Shown here: piece by piece, positions 39,436-48,366 of the stretch
Position numbering within the stretch: position 1 is the first letter of the stretch
Layout: every line of letters starts with the position of its first letter
Assembly: GCF_001546115.1 (NCBI RefSeq)
Contig: NZ_KQ955209.1
Span: forward strand, 124,001-188,000
DNA: 64,000 bases
Reading direction: 5' to 3'
Source: Paracoccus aminovorans
GTDB lineage: Bacteria; Pseudomonadota; Alphaproteobacteria; Rhodobacterales; Rhodobacteraceae
The notes under the pieces: generated by a model
What the model saw: the letters and a program-made list of their open reading frames with translations, nothing else
Database searches by the model: none
What the model was told of the DNA's origin: nothing
Position numbers and translations under genes: made by a program

Positions 39436-40443
39436 ATGACGATTGACCCGCCGATGCGCCCGATCCCAGACCAGCCGGAGAGCCGTCGCCAGCGCATCGC
39501 CGCGCTGGTGGTGACGCACAACCGGCTGGACAAGCTGCGGGTGACGGTCGGCCGGCTGCTGGCCGAGGATCTGGACCATGTGCTGGTCTTCGACAATGCC
39601 TCGACGGACGGCACCTCGGATTACCTCGAAACCATCGAGGATGACCGGCTTACGCATATGCGCAGCATGGACAATCTCGGCGGCGCCGGCGGTTTCGCGC
39701 GCGGCATGCGCCATCTGGTGGACGGGCTCGACCCGGACTGGATCGTGGTGATGGACGACGACGGCCGGCCGTTTCCCGGCACCATCGCGCAGTTCCGGGC
39801 CCTGCCGCTGGACGGCTGGGACGCGCTCGGCGCCGCCGTGCTGACGCCCGGGGGTCAGGTCTGCGAGATGAACCGCCCCTATCGCAACCCGTTCTGGCGC
39901 CTGCCCGAGTTCCTGCGCACCCTGACCGGCGGGCGCGGCGGCTTCTACATCGACGACAGCAGCTATGGCGCCGAGGCCGAGCCGGTCGAGATCGACATGA
40001 GTTCCTTCGTCGGCCTGTTCCTGTCGCGCGGCTGCTTCTCGCAGGTCGGCTATCCGGACGAGCGGCTGTTCATCTATGGCGACGACCAGCTCTATACGCT
40101 GGAGATGCGGCGCAAGGGCCTGCGCATCGGTTTCCTGCCCGAGCTGCGCTTCGAACATGACACCGGCGCGGTGCATACCGGCGGGCATATGGTGCTGCGG
40201 CCGCTGTGGAAGGTCTATTACATCCACCGCAATACGCTCCTGGCCTATCGGGTGGCGGCGGGGCCGTGGTTCTGGCCGCTGCTGCCGCTGCTGGCGCTGA
40301 AATGGCACCGCCGCGCCCGGCATTACGGCCCGGACGCGGCGCATTACCGGCGCATCATGCGCCGCGCCTTTCGCGACGGGTTGCGCCGCCGGCTGGGGCT
40401 GAGCCATGCCGAGGTCGTGGCGCTGGCCGAGCCGGGGGACTGA
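39436..40443 (+). CDS. Family 2 glycosyltransferase (GlfT2-like)
   Basis: The 335-residue protein begins with IAALVVTHNRLDKLRVTVGRL and has VFDNASTDGT, VVMDDDGRPFPG (DxD metal motif) and IYGDDQLYTLEMRRKG with HRNTLLAYR near the C-terminus, the pattern of galactofuranosyl-transferase-like rhamnosyl/galactosyl transferases. ATG 39436 has a weak ribosome site. No neighbours in the pathway. Sugar unknown. Confidence 0.88.
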   Translation: MTIDPPMRPIPDQPESRRQRIAALVVTHNRLDKLRVTVGRLLAEDLDHVLVFDNASTDGTSDYLETIEDDRLTHMRSMDNLGGAGGFARGMRHLVDGLDPDWIVVMDDDGRPFPGTIAQFRALPLDGWDALGAAVLTPGGQVCEMNRPYRNPFWRLPEFLRTLTGGRGGFYIDDSSYGAEAEPVEIDMSSFVGLFLSRGCFSQVGYPDERLFIYGDDQLYTLEMRRKGLRIGFLPELRFEHDTGAVHTGGHMVLRPLWKVYYIHRNTLLAYRVAAGPWFWPLLPLLALKWHRRARHYGPDAAHYRRIMRRAFRDGLRRRLGLSHAEVVALAEPGD

Positions 40444-40446
40444 CCC

Positions 40447-40701
40447 CTACCATAGGTGGCGGCGCAGCGCCTCGCCCTCGACGGCGGTATCGCCGGGACG
40501 CAATTCGACCACGCCGATGTCGCGCAGCAGATGCGACGGCAGGTCGGCGATGGCGCGCCGGGTCCGGGGATCGTCCAGCGCCGCCATGCGATCACGGCAC
40601 AGCGATAGGCCCTGCTTATCCCGAGGCTCCAGGCCGAACAGCCGGAACAGGCGCCGGCCCAGCCAGCCTTGCGGGCGGGGATTTGCAAGATCGTGGGACA
40701 T
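40447..40701 (-). CDS. DUF1127-type small protein
   Basis: The 84-residue protein is Arg-rich with a C-terminal DDPRTRRAIADLPSHLLRDIGV, the DUF1127 (YjiS-like) motif. Such proteins are induced in stress and bind RNA or act in phosphate/polyamine responses in alphaproteobacteria. AAGGAGG precedes the ATG at 40701. It is divergent from a LysR regulator. Confidence 0.8.
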   Translation of the reverse strand: MSHDLANPRPQGWLGRRLFRLFGLEPRDKQGLSLCRDRMAALDDPRTRRAIADLPSHLLRDIGVVELRPGDTAVEGEALRRHLW

Positions 40702-40790
40702 TTCAGCCTCCTTGCGATGCTCGTGCTTGATCCACGCAACGACAATGCTACCCTGCGCCGCGAATGACCAACAAAGCCTCGGCAAGCCCG

Positions 40791-40807
40791 CATAAGGTGG
40801 ACTTATG
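40791..40807. promoter_or_regulatory. LysR-type T-N11-A dyad overlapping the start codon
   Basis: CATAAG (40791-40796) and CTTATG (40802-40807), five bases apart, form a T-N11-A dyad whose last three bases are the regulator's own ATG. Autorepression is likely, as is a role for the divergent DUF1127 gene. Confidence 0.6.
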
Positions 40808-41689
40808 GCACTGCCCCCGCTCGCCGCCCTGCGCGCCTTCGAGGCCGTGGCGCGGCATCTGAGCTTCACCCGCGCGGCCGAGGATCTGGGCATGACCCAG
40901 GCCGCGGTCAGCTATCAGATCCGGCTGCTCGAGGAACGGCTGGGCACGCCGCTGTTCCTGCGCAAGCCGCGCGGCATCGTGCTGACCGAGACCGGGGCGC
41001 TGTTCGCCCGACCGACCATCGACGCCTTCGACATGCTGCGCGAGACCTATGCCGACCCGTCGGCGGATGGGGTCTCGACGCTGTCGATCTCGACCGTGCC
41101 GACCTTTGCCGGGGCCTGGCTGTCGCCGCGGCTGGGCAAGTTCCAGATGAACCACCCGAACCTGGCCGTGCGGCTGGAGACCAGCGACAACCTGGTCGAT
41201 TTCGGGCGCGAGGACATCACCGTCGCCATCCGGGCCGGGGACGGCGACTGGCCGGGCCTGGAAGTGCATGAGCTGATGCCGATCGAATACACGCCGATGC
41301 TGTCGCCGGCCCTGGCGCGCAAGCATGCGCTGAACAGCCCCGCGGACCTGCTGAAGCTGCCGCTGCTGGACCGGGTCGATCCGAACTGGGCGCTGTGGAT
41401 GCGCACGGCGGGCGTGGATTTCTGGGAAACCGCGCCGCGCCCCGGGCTGACGCTGTCGACCGACCTGCACGAGGCGCGGGCGGCGCTGGAGGGCTATGGC
41501 GTGGCGCTGCTGACGCCGCGCTTCTTCCGCTTCGAACTGGCGACCGGCAGCCTGATCCAGCCGTTTCCGCTGCTGTCACGCAGCGGGCGCAAGTTCTGGC
41601 TGGTCTATCCCAAGGGCCGCCGCAACCGCCCGGCGATTCGCAAGTTCCGCGCCTTCCTGCTGGACGAGATCGCCGCCGACCCCGGCTAG
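40805..41689 (+). CDS. LysR-family regulator (GcvA-like)
   Basis: The 294-residue protein has an N-terminal HTH (LAALRAFEAVARHLSFTRAAEDLGMTQAAVSYQIR) and the effector domain; the GcvA-like form PLAALRAFEAVARHLSF is common among regulators of one gene next to them. Divergent from DUF1127, convergent with a PACE pump, whose stop shares CTAG with this gene. Ligand unknown. Confidence 0.88.
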   Translation: MALPPLAALRAFEAVARHLSFTRAAEDLGMTQAAVSYQIRLLEERLGTPLFLRKPRGIVLTETGALFARPTIDAFDMLRETYADPSADGVSTLSISTVPTFAGAWLSPRLGKFQMNHPNLAVRLETSDNLVDFGREDITVAIRAGDGDWPGLEVHELMPIEYTPMLSPALARKHALNSPADLLKLPLLDRVDPNWALWMRTAGVDFWETAPRPGLTLSTDLHEARAALEGYGVALLTPRFFRFELATGSLIQPFPLLSRSGRKFWLVYPKGRRNRPAIRKFRAFLLDEIAADPG

Positions 41690-42129
41690 GCCACGGCCGT
41701 CCGCGGTCGCGCCGCCGGCAGCGGGAACAGCCGGTCATAGGCGATGTTGAACAGGAAATTATAGACCAGGTAGAAGGCGACGATGAACAGGTCCAGCAGG
41801 AAGGTCTGCCACAGCGTCATGCCCAGATACCAGGCCATCGGCGGCAGCAGCATCACCAGAAGGCCGAATTCGAACAGCACCGTATGCAGCAGCCGGTGGC
41901 GCAGCGCCTTGCTCGCATCGCCCTTCAGCCAGCGCAGCGCATGGTCGAAGCCCAGGTTGAAGACGAAGGTCCAGACCGTCGCCAGGGTGGCGGCGCCGAC
42001 GCCCACCACGCCCATGTCGAGCATCGGCTTGTCGTAAAGCCAGGCTGCCGCCGGCGTGATGATCGCGAGGCCGATGGTTTCGAACATCAGCGCGTGCCGC
42101 ACCCGGTCGGGGAATGTGCGCATGGTCAT
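41686..42129 (-). CDS. PACE-family efflux protein (chlorhexidine/acriflavine type)
   Basis: The 147-residue protein has four membrane helices and two bacterial-transmembrane-pair units, with RTFPDRVRHALMFETIGL at the start (AceI has an essential Glu at a similar place) and a second unit with LFEFGLLVMLLPP. AAGGAAG favours ATG 42129. Divergent from a LysR regulator, which probably controls it. The physiological substrate of PACE pumps is probably a short diamine. Confidence 0.85.
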   Translation of the reverse strand: MTMRTFPDRVRHALMFETIGLAIITPAAAWLYDKPMLDMGVVGVGAATLATVWTFVFNLGFDHALRWLKGDASKALRHRLLHTVLFEFGLLVMLLPPMAWYLGMTLWQTFLLDLFIVAFYLVYNFLFNIAYDRLFPLPAARPRTAVA

Positions 42130-42197
42130 TTCCGGCTTCCTTTATCCGTCGTTGCCCGCTTTCTATCTTGATTCTGCCAGAGCGAAAGTTAGCATCC

Positions 42198-42212
42198 ATC
42201 TGAAAATCAGAT
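42198..42212. promoter_or_regulatory. LysR-type T-N11-A dyad before the regulator start
   Basis: ATCTGA (42198-42203) and TCAGAT (42207-42212) with AAA between form a T-N11-A dyad six bases before the ATG at 42219, in the gap with the divergent PACE pump gene. Confidence 0.6.
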
Positions 42213-42218
42213 AGGCCG

Positions 42219-43124
42219 ATGACCGTATCGCTGGAACAGCTGGAAGCCTTTGTCGCAAGCGCCGAGCATGGCTCGTTCTCGGCCGCCGGCCGGGCCTTGC
42301 GCAAGGCGCAGTCGGCCATCAGCACCCAGGTCGCGAACCTGGAAACCGATCTTGGCGTGATGCTCTTCCGCCGCGAGGGCCGGCATCCGGTGCTGACGCC
42401 CGCCGGCGACCGGCTGCTGCGCGAGGCGCGGGTGGTGCTGGACCGGCGCGCGCATCTGATCGGCGTCGCCGCCAGCTTCGAGGCCCATGTCGAGAGCCGC
42501 CTGGTCGTCGCCATCGACGAGCTCTACCCCGAGGCGGTGCAGGCCGAACTTCTGGCCGAATTCGCCGCACATTTCCCGCATGTCGAGCTGGAGCTGCTGT
42601 TTCCGATGATGGAGGACGTCAGCCGCCTGGTGCTGGACGGCAAGGCCGACATCGGCGTGATGTGGCGGCAAGAGGTTCTGCCGCCCGAGATCGGCTTTCA
42701 CACCCTGGGCTGGGTGCCCTTGCAGCTGGTCTGCGGCAAGGACCATCCGCTGGCCGAGGGCGTGGTCGAATGGGAAGACCTGAAGCGCCACCGCCAGTTG
42801 ATGGTCGCCGTGCGCAGCGAGGGGCCGGAAAAGCAGCGGCTGCGCACCGCCGCCGAGGTCTGGTGGGTCGAAAGCCACTGGGTGATCCTGCAGCTGGTGC
42901 GCCGCGGCATCGGCTGGGCGCTGGTGCCCGATCACATCATCCGCGAATCGACGGTGCGCGAGGATCTGGCGATTCCGCCGCTGCGCTTCGACGGCGCCGA
43001 CTGGCCGGTGGCGCTGGAGCTGGTCTGGCACAAGCAGCGCCCCAGCGGCCCGGCGGCGCGCTGGCTGCGCGAACGCTTCACCGCCCGGCGGATCAGCGAC
43101 TGGCCCGACCCCATCGGCGGGTGA
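42219..43124 (+). CDS. LysR-family regulator
   Basis: The 301-residue protein has an HTH (LEQLEAFVASAEHGSFSAAGRALRKAQSAISTQVANLE) and a substrate domain. Divergent gene is the PACE pump, so a role in drug or diamine response is likely. A dyad sits beside its ATG. Its 3' end is followed by a hairpin shared with convergent tkt. Confidence 0.88.
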   Translation: MTVSLEQLEAFVASAEHGSFSAAGRALRKAQSAISTQVANLETDLGVMLFRREGRHPVLTPAGDRLLREARVVLDRRAHLIGVAASFEAHVESRLVVAIDELYPEAVQAELLAEFAAHFPHVELELLFPMMEDVSRLVLDGKADIGVMWRQEVLPPEIGFHTLGWVPLQLVCGKDHPLAEGVVEWEDLKRHRQLMVAVRSEGPEKQRLRTAAEVWWVESHWVILQLVRRGIGWALVPDHIIRESTVREDLAIPPLRFDGADWPVALELVWHKQRPSGPAARWLRERFTARRISDWPDPIGG

Positions 43125-43151
43125 CCGCGCCCGGATCGGCTCCGGGCGCGG
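43125..43151. terminator. Strong bidirectional hairpin between LysR gene and tkt
   Basis: An 11-bp perfect stem (43125-43135 with 43141-43151) and TCGGC loop. No T-run; it can serve both convergent genes. Confidence 0.65.
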
Positions 43152-43157
43152 CAGCCG

Positions 43158-45188
43158 TCACTTGCCGGCGAGCGTTTTCGCCCGTGCGACGATGGCGTCT
43201 TTCGTGATGCCGAACTCCTGGTAGAGCCGGTCGATCGGAGCCGAGGCGCCGAAGCCGGTCATGCCGATCACGTCCTCCTCGGAGGCGACATAGCGGGTCC
43301 AGCCGAACTTGCCCGCCGCCTCGACCGCGATGCGGGGCGCGTCACCCAGCGTCGCCTTGCGATAGGCATCAGACTGGGCGTCGAACAGCTCCCACGAAGG
43401 CATCGAGACCACGGCGACCGACAGCCCGTCCGCATGCAGCGCCTGCGCCGCCTCGACGGCCAGCGCCACCTCGGTGCCGGTGGCGATCAGCGTCACGTCG
43501 CGGCCTTCCCCGAACTGGCGCAGCACATAGGCGCCTTTGGCAGTCAGGTTCTCGCTCCCCGCCTCCAGCCGCAGCTGCGGCACGTCCTGCCGCGACAGCG
43601 CCAAGAGCGAGGGCACATGGCGGTTGCGGATGGCGATGTCCCAGGCCTCCAGCGTCTCGACCGTGTCGGCCGGGCGCAGCACGGTCAGGTTCGGGATGGC
43701 GCGCAAGGACGCCAGGTGCTCGACCGGCTGGTGCGTCGGGCCGTCCTCGCCCAGCCCGATGCTGTCATGGGTCATGACATAGATCGTGCCCACCCCCATC
43801 AGCGCCGACAGCCGGATGGCGTTCCTGGCATAGTCGGAAAACACCAGGAACGTCCCGCCATAGGCGATGAAGCCGCCATGCAGGTTGATGCCGTTCATCG
43901 CCGCGGCCATGCCGAATTCGCGCACGCCATAGCCGATGTAGCGGCCCGCCGCCTCGCGCGAATACTGGCTGTCCACCGCCGGCACCCGGGTCAGGTTCGA
44001 GCCGGTCAGGTCGGCGGAACCCCCGATCATCTCGGGCAGCGCCGGGGCCAGCGCCTCCAGCGCCATCTGGCTGGCCTTGCGGGTCGCGGCCTTCTTCGGC
44101 GCGGCGAAAAGCCGGGCACGGGCGTCCTGCAGGGTCGGCTCATAGTCGCCGGGCAAGGTGCCGGCCTGGCGGCGGTCGAACTCGGCCCGGGTCTCGGCCG
44201 GCTTCGCGGCCAGGCGCGCTTCCCAGTCGGCGCGGGCCTGCGCGCCGCGCGTGCCGATGGCGCGCCATTCAGCGGCCAGATCCTCGGGGATGGTGAAGGG
44301 TTCGGCCGACCAGCCGATGGCCTCCTTGGTCAGCGCCGCCTCGTCCTTGCCCAGGGGCGAGCCGTGGACCGCGTAGCTGCCGGCCTTGTTGGGCGAACCG
44401 AAGCCGATCACCGTCTTCATGGCGATCAGCGAGGGTTTGCCGGTTTCCGCCTTGGCGGCGGTGATGGCGGCGTCGAGCGCGCGGCCGTCATGGCCGTCGC
44501 AGGACTGCACATGCCAGCCCATCGCCTCGAACCGCGCCGGGATGTTTTCCGAGAAGCTGACCGAGGTCGGCCCGTCGATGGTGATGCTGTTGTCGTCATA
44601 GAGCACGACCATCTTGCCCAGGCCCAGGTGGCCGGCCAGGCTGGCGGCCTCCTGCCCGATGCCCTCTTGCAGGCAGCCGTCGCCGACGAAGACATAGGTG
44701 TGATGATCGACCAGGTCGGCTCCGAACTCGGCGGCCAGCCGGCGTTCGGCCAAGGCCATGCCGACGGCGGTGGCCAGCCCCTGCCCCAGCGGGCCGGTGG
44801 TGGTCTCGATCCCCTTGGCATGGCCGTATTCCGGATGACCCGCCGTGATCGCGCCCCATTGCCGGAAATTGCGGATCTGCTCGATGGTCATGTCCTCGTA
44901 GCCGGTCAGGTGCAGCAGGCTGTAGAGCAGCATCGAGGCATGGCCGTTCGACAGCACGAAGCGGTCGCGATCCGGCCAGTCGGGGTGTTTCGCGTCGAAT
45001 TTCAGGTGCTTGCCGAACAGCACCGCGGCGGCATCGGCCATGCCCATCGGCGCGCCGGGATGGCCGGAATTGGCCGCGTTCACCGCGTCGATGCTGAGCG
45101 CGCGGATGCAGTTCGCCAAAGCGAAGTTCTGCGGATCAAGCGCGGCCTTCGCCGCGATCGCGGGGTCCTTGGGCGAATCTAAAGGCAT
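43158..45188 (-). CDS. tkt: Transketolase
   Basis: The 676-residue thiamine-dependent enzyme has the TPP motif GDGCLQEGIGQEAASLAGHLGLG, the start segment DAVNAANSGHPGAPMGMAD and the pyrimidine-domain signature DSIGLGEDGPTHQPVEHLASLR. It moves two-carbon units between ketoses and aldoses of the pentose phosphate and Calvin pathways. ATG 45188 follows AAAAGGAGG. It is divergent from eryR (DeoR type) in the polyol locus, with a dyad between. It may be a second (cbbT-type) copy because the cell needs a housekeeping one elsewhere; unknown. Confidence 0.96.
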   Translation of the reverse strand: MPLDSPKDPAIAAKAALDPQNFALANCIRALSIDAVNAANSGHPGAPMGMADAAAVLFGKHLKFDAKHPDWPDRDRFVLSNGHASMLLYSLLHLTGYEDMTIEQIRNFRQWGAITAGHPEYGHAKGIETTTGPLGQGLATAVGMALAERRLAAEFGADLVDHHTYVFVGDGCLQEGIGQEAASLAGHLGLGKMVVLYDDNSITIDGPTSVSFSENIPARFEAMGWHVQSCDGHDGRALDAAITAAKAETGKPSLIAMKTVIGFGSPNKAGSYAVHGSPLGKDEAALTKEAIGWSAEPFTIPEDLAAEWRAIGTRGAQARADWEARLAAKPAETRAEFDRRQAGTLPGDYEPTLQDARARLFAAPKKAATRKASQMALEALAPALPEMIGGSADLTGSNLTRVPAVDSQYSREAAGRYIGYGVREFGMAAAMNGINLHGGFIAYGGTFLVFSDYARNAIRLSALMGVGTIYVMTHDSIGLGEDGPTHQPVEHLASLRAIPNLTVLRPADTVETLEAWDIAIRNRHVPSLLALSRQDVPQLRLEAGSENLTAKGAYVLRQFGEGRDVTLIATGTEVALAVEAAQALHADGLSVAVVSMPSWELFDAQSDAYRKATLGDAPRIAVEAAGKFGWTRYVASEEDVIGMTGFGASAPIDRLYQEFGITKDAIVARAKTLAGK

Positions 45189-45251
45189 GATCGGTCCTCC
45201 TTTTGACGCAATCCCATACACGCGCCACGGCAAAATAACAACGTTAAATCA

Positions 45252-45273
45252 CAACATCACAAAATTCATGTTG
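45252..45273. promoter_or_regulatory. Dyad between tkt and the DeoR-type regulator
   Basis: CAACAT (45252-45257) and ATGTTG (45268-45273) are exact inverted arms with ten bases between, in the only AT-rich patch of the divergent gap (45230-45280). It suits an operator for the DeoR-family protein encoded next to it. Confidence 0.55.
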
Positions 45274-45337
45274 AAATTGCGCAGCGGATTGTTAGAAAGG
45301 TATCGGGCCGGGCGATTCCCGCCCAAGGAGGGATGTC

Positions 45338-46111
45338 GTGAAGCGCGAGGAACGCAGGCAAGCCATCATGGATCTGCTGGTCGCGGCGCGTGCCGTCGAG
45401 CTTGATGATCTGGCCGAGCGTTTCGCGGTCTCGAAGATGACCATCCACCGCGATCTGGACGACCTGGAACAGGCGGGGCTCTTGCGCAAGGTGCGCGGCG
45501 GCGCCACCATCGAGGCCGGCAAGCAGTTCGAAAGCGATTTCCGCATCCGCGAATTGCAGGACAACGAGGCCAAGGCCCGCATGGCCCGTGCCGCGCTGGA
45601 GCTGGTCGAGCCGGGGATGAGCGTCATGGTCAACGACGGCTCGATGGCGGCGCTCCTGGGCGCGCAGCTGGTCGAGAAGGCGCCGCTGACCGTCATCACC
45701 AACAACGCCGCGGTGATCGAGCCGCTGAAGGAGGTCTCGCGCATCACGCTGATCGCGCTTGGCGGCGTGTTCAGCGCCAAGTTCAACGCCTATTTCGGCC
45801 AGCTGACCGAAAACGCGCTGGCGCGGCTGCGGGCCGACCTGGCCTTCATCTCGGCCCCGGCGGTCAGCGGCTTGCAGGCCTTTCACATGGACGATGCGGT
45901 GATCCGGGCCAAGCGCGCCATGATGGCCGCGGCCGAGCGCAGCGTGCTGCTGGTCAACCACCGCCGCTTCGGCCAGACCGCGCTGCACAGCCTGGCCGAC
46001 CTGGCGGAATTCGACGCCATCATCACCGATGCCGCCCCCGCGCCCGAGGATCGCGCCGCGCTGGACCGCGCCGGCATCCCCCTGACCATTGCCAAGCATT
46101 CTGACCGTTAG
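45338..46111 (+). CDS. eryR: DeoR-family regulator of the polyol locus (EryR-like)
   Basis: The 257-residue protein has an N-terminal HTH (RRQAIMDLLVAARAVELDDLAERFAVSKMTIHRDL) and a C-terminal sugar-phosphate sensor (RGGATIEAGKQ; NDGSMAALLGAQLV; ITNNAAVIEPL). AAGGAGG precedes the GTG/ATG start at 45338. It starts the operon with tpi, rpiB, fbp and fba, as EryR sits with tpiA2 and rpiB in Brucella and Sinorhizobium. Probably derepressed by a tetrose or tetrulose phosphate. Confidence 0.82.
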   Translation: MKREERRQAIMDLLVAARAVELDDLAERFAVSKMTIHRDLDDLEQAGLLRKVRGGATIEAGKQFESDFRIRELQDNEAKARMARAALELVEPGMSVMVNDGSMAALLGAQLVEKAPLTVITNNAAVIEPLKEVSRITLIALGGVFSAKFNAYFGQLTENALARLRADLAFISAPAVSGLQAFHMDDAVIRAKRAMMAAAERSVLLVNHRRFGQTALHSLADLAEFDAIITDAAPAPEDRAALDRAGIPLTIAKHSDR

Positions 46112-46120
46112 GACGACGAC

Positions 46121-46894
46121 ATGACCGAATTCTGGATCGGCACCAGCTGGAAGATGAACAAGACCCTGGCCGAGGCCCGCGGTTTTGCCGAGGGGCTGGC
46201 CGCCGCCGATGCCGGCCGCGACCCGCGCATCCAGCGCTTCGTGATCCCACCCTTCACCGCCGTGCGCGAGGTCAAGGCGCTGCTGGCCGACACCTCGGTC
46301 AAGGTCGGCGCGCAGAACATGCATTGGGCCGACGCGGGCGCCTGGACCGGCGAGATCTCGCCCCTGATGCTGCGCGACTGCAATCTCGACATCGTCGAAC
46401 TGGGGCACAGCGAGCGCCGCGAGCATTTCGGCGAAACGGACGAGACCGTGGGTCTCAAGACCGAGGCCGCCGTGCGCCACGGGCTGATCCCGCTGATCTG
46501 CATTGGCGAGACCCTGGCCGAACGCGAATCCGGCCGCGCCCGCCAAGTGCTGGAGACCCAGGTGCGCGGCGCGCTGGCCAAGCTCTCGGCCGAGCAGAAA
46601 TCGGCGCCGATCCTGCTGGCCTATGAGCCGGTCTGGGCCATCGGCGTGAACGGCATCCCCGCGACCTCGGACTATGCCGACGCGCGCCAGGCCGAGATCA
46701 TCGCGGTGGCGCAGGACGTGCTGTCGCGCCGCATCCCCTGCCTCTACGGCGGCTCGGTCAACCCCGGCAATTGCCAGGAGCTGATCGCCTGCCCGCATAT
46801 CGACGGGCTCTTCATCGGCCGCTCGGCTTGGAACGTCGAGGGCTATCTGGACATCCTGGCGCGCTGCGCCGCAACCATGGGAGACGTGAAATGA
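46121..46894 (+). CDS. eryH: Triose-phosphate isomerase family, EryH/TpiA2-like
   Basis: The 257-residue barrel begins with [11 protein letters not shown] (the family's GNWKMN replaced by GTSWKMN, as in EryH-type proteins) and has [12 protein letters not shown] and AYEPVWAIG with the catalytic His and Glu, plus YGGSVNPGN. In Brucella EryH isomerises a tetrulose phosphate on the way to erythrose 4-phosphate. The ATGA overlap with rpiB matches the Brucella pair. A role as housekeeping TIM is also possible. Confidence 0.85.
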   Translation: MTEFWIGTSWKMNKTLAEARGFAEGLAAADAGRDPRIQRFVIPPFTAVREVKALLADTSVKVGAQNMHWADAGAWTGEISPLMLRDCNLDIVELGHSERREHFGETDETVGLKTEAAVRHGLIPLICIGETLAERESGRARQVLETQVRGALAKLSAEQKSAPILLAYEPVWAIGVNGIPATSDYADARQAEIIAVAQDVLSRRIPCLYGGSVNPGNCQELIACPHIDGLFIGRSAWNVEGYLDILARCAATMGDVK

Positions 46895-47355
46895 AACTGG
46901 CAATCGCAGGCGACAGCGCGGGTGAAGGTCTGGCCAAACTGCTGGCCGACCACCTGAAGGACAGACACGAGGTCTCGGAAATCTCGCGCACCGACGCGGG
47001 CGCGGATGCGTTCTACGCCAACCTCTCGGACCGGGTGGCGAGCGAGGTCGCGGCCGGCACCTATGACCGCGCTATCCTGGTCTGCGGCACCGGCATCGGC
47101 GTCTGCATCGCCGCGAACAAGGTGCCGGGCATTCGCGCGGCCCTGACCCATGACACCTATTCGGCGACACGCGCCGCGCTGTCGAACAACGCCCAGATCA
47201 TCACCATGGGCGCCCGCGTCATCGGCACCGAGCTCGCCAAGGCCATCGCCGACGCCTGGCTGGCCGAGACGATGAACTTCGACCCGAACGGCCGCTCGGC
47301 CGGCAATGTCTGCGCCATTGACGAAGTGGACGCGAAATACAACAAGGCCGGCTGA
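46891..47355 (+). CDS. rpiB: Ribose 5-phosphate isomerase B family, EryI-like
   Basis: The 154-residue protein has the RpiB motif [28 protein letters not shown] with the catalytic Cys. In Brucella EryI makes erythrose 4-phosphate in the last step of erythritol breakdown. ATG 46891 overlaps the tpi stop by four bases. Its context supports the tetrose role; normal pentose isomerase activity cannot be ruled out. Confidence 0.88.
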   Translation: MKLAIAGDSAGEGLAKLLADHLKDRHEVSEISRTDAGADAFYANLSDRVASEVAAGTYDRAILVCGTGIGVCIAANKVPGIRAALTHDTYSATRAALSNNAQIITMGARVIGTELAKAIADAWLAETMNFDPNGRSAGNVCAIDEVDAKYNKAG

Positions 47356-47382
47356 GTCTGCCCGCAAAGCCAAAGGCCCGCC

Positions 47383-48360
47383 ATGCTGAAACTGCCGAAC
47401 GACGGCCCCGCCACCGGCCGCCCGCTTTCCGACGTGCTGGTGGGCGACGGCCCCGCCGCCATCACCCTGGCGATTGCCCAGGCCCAGCCGGCGCTGGCCG
47501 CGCGGCTTGCCGCCGGCCGGCTGCATGGCGACCCCGAGGCCGTGGTCGGCACCAATGACAGCGGCGACAAGCAGAAGGCGCTGGATGTCGCCGCCCATCA
47601 CCACATGCTCAATGCACTGGCCGCCGCCGACGTCGGCCGGGTGCTCTCCGAGGAGGCCGAGGAGGTCGTCACCCTGAACCCGGGCGGCGCCTGGGACGTG
47701 GCGATGGACCCGATCGACGGCTCGGGCAGCATCGGCATCGGCGCGCCGCTGGGCATGCTCTATTCCATCCTGCCCGCCGCGCCCGAGGGCTTCCTGCGCA
47801 AGGGCCGGGCCGTGGTCGGCGCCGGCTACGCCAGTTTCGGCCATTCGCTGGATTTCGGCTGGTCGCTGGGCGACGGCGCCCATGTCGCCGGCTTCGACGC
47901 CGAGGCGGGCCTGTTCCGCCTGACCCGCGAGCGCGTGCAGCTGAAACCCACCGCCTCGACCATCGCCTATAACGCCTCGAACGAACGCCACTGGTCGCCG
48001 GGCCTGCAAGCCTGGGTGCAGGACCTGCGCCAAGGCAAGGACGGCCCGCGCGGGCGCGACTTCAACATGCGCTGGCTCGCCGCCGCCGTCGGCGAATTGC
48101 ACCGCATCCTGCTGAAGGGCGGCGCCTTCCTCTATCCCGCCGACCGCCGCCCGGGCTATGAGAACGGCCGGCTGCGGCTGATCTATGAATGCTGCCCGAT
48201 CGCCTTCCTGGTCGAGCAGGCCGGCGGCATCGCCTCGGACGGGTGCCAGCCGATCCTCGACCGCCAGCCGCAGGGGCTGCACGAGATGGTGCCGCTGTTC
48301 TTCGGCGCCCGCGAGGAAGTCGAAACCATCCTGTCCCATCTCGCCATCAGCAAAGGATAA
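47383..48360 (+). CDS. fbp: Class I fructose/sedoheptulose bisphosphatase
   Basis: The 325-residue protein has GTNDSGDKQKALDVAA, the metal motif DPIDGSG and YPADRRPGYENGRLRLIYECCPIAFL, the FBPase class I signature (not GlpX). It removes phosphate from fructose 1,6-bisphosphate and often from sedoheptulose 1,7-bisphosphate, as in Calvin-cycle CbbF. It sits six bases before a CbbA-like aldolase. In this locus a sedoheptulose role is plausible. Confidence 0.9.
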   Translation: MLKLPNDGPATGRPLSDVLVGDGPAAITLAIAQAQPALAARLAAGRLHGDPEAVVGTNDSGDKQKALDVAAHHHMLNALAAADVGRVLSEEAEEVVTLNPGGAWDVAMDPIDGSGSIGIGAPLGMLYSILPAAPEGFLRKGRAVVGAGYASFGHSLDFGWSLGDGAHVAGFDAEAGLFRLTRERVQLKPTASTIAYNASNERHWSPGLQAWVQDLRQGKDGPRGRDFNMRWLAAAVGELHRILLKGGAFLYPADRRPGYENGRLRLIYECCPIAFLVEQAGGIASDGCQPILDRQPQGLHEMVPLFFGAREEVETILSHLAISKG

Positions 48361-48366
48361 CAGCCC

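Noticed and set aside
47383..48360. GlpX (class II) fructose bisphosphatase
   Set aside because: DPIDGSG and YENGRLRLIYE are class I FBPase signatures.
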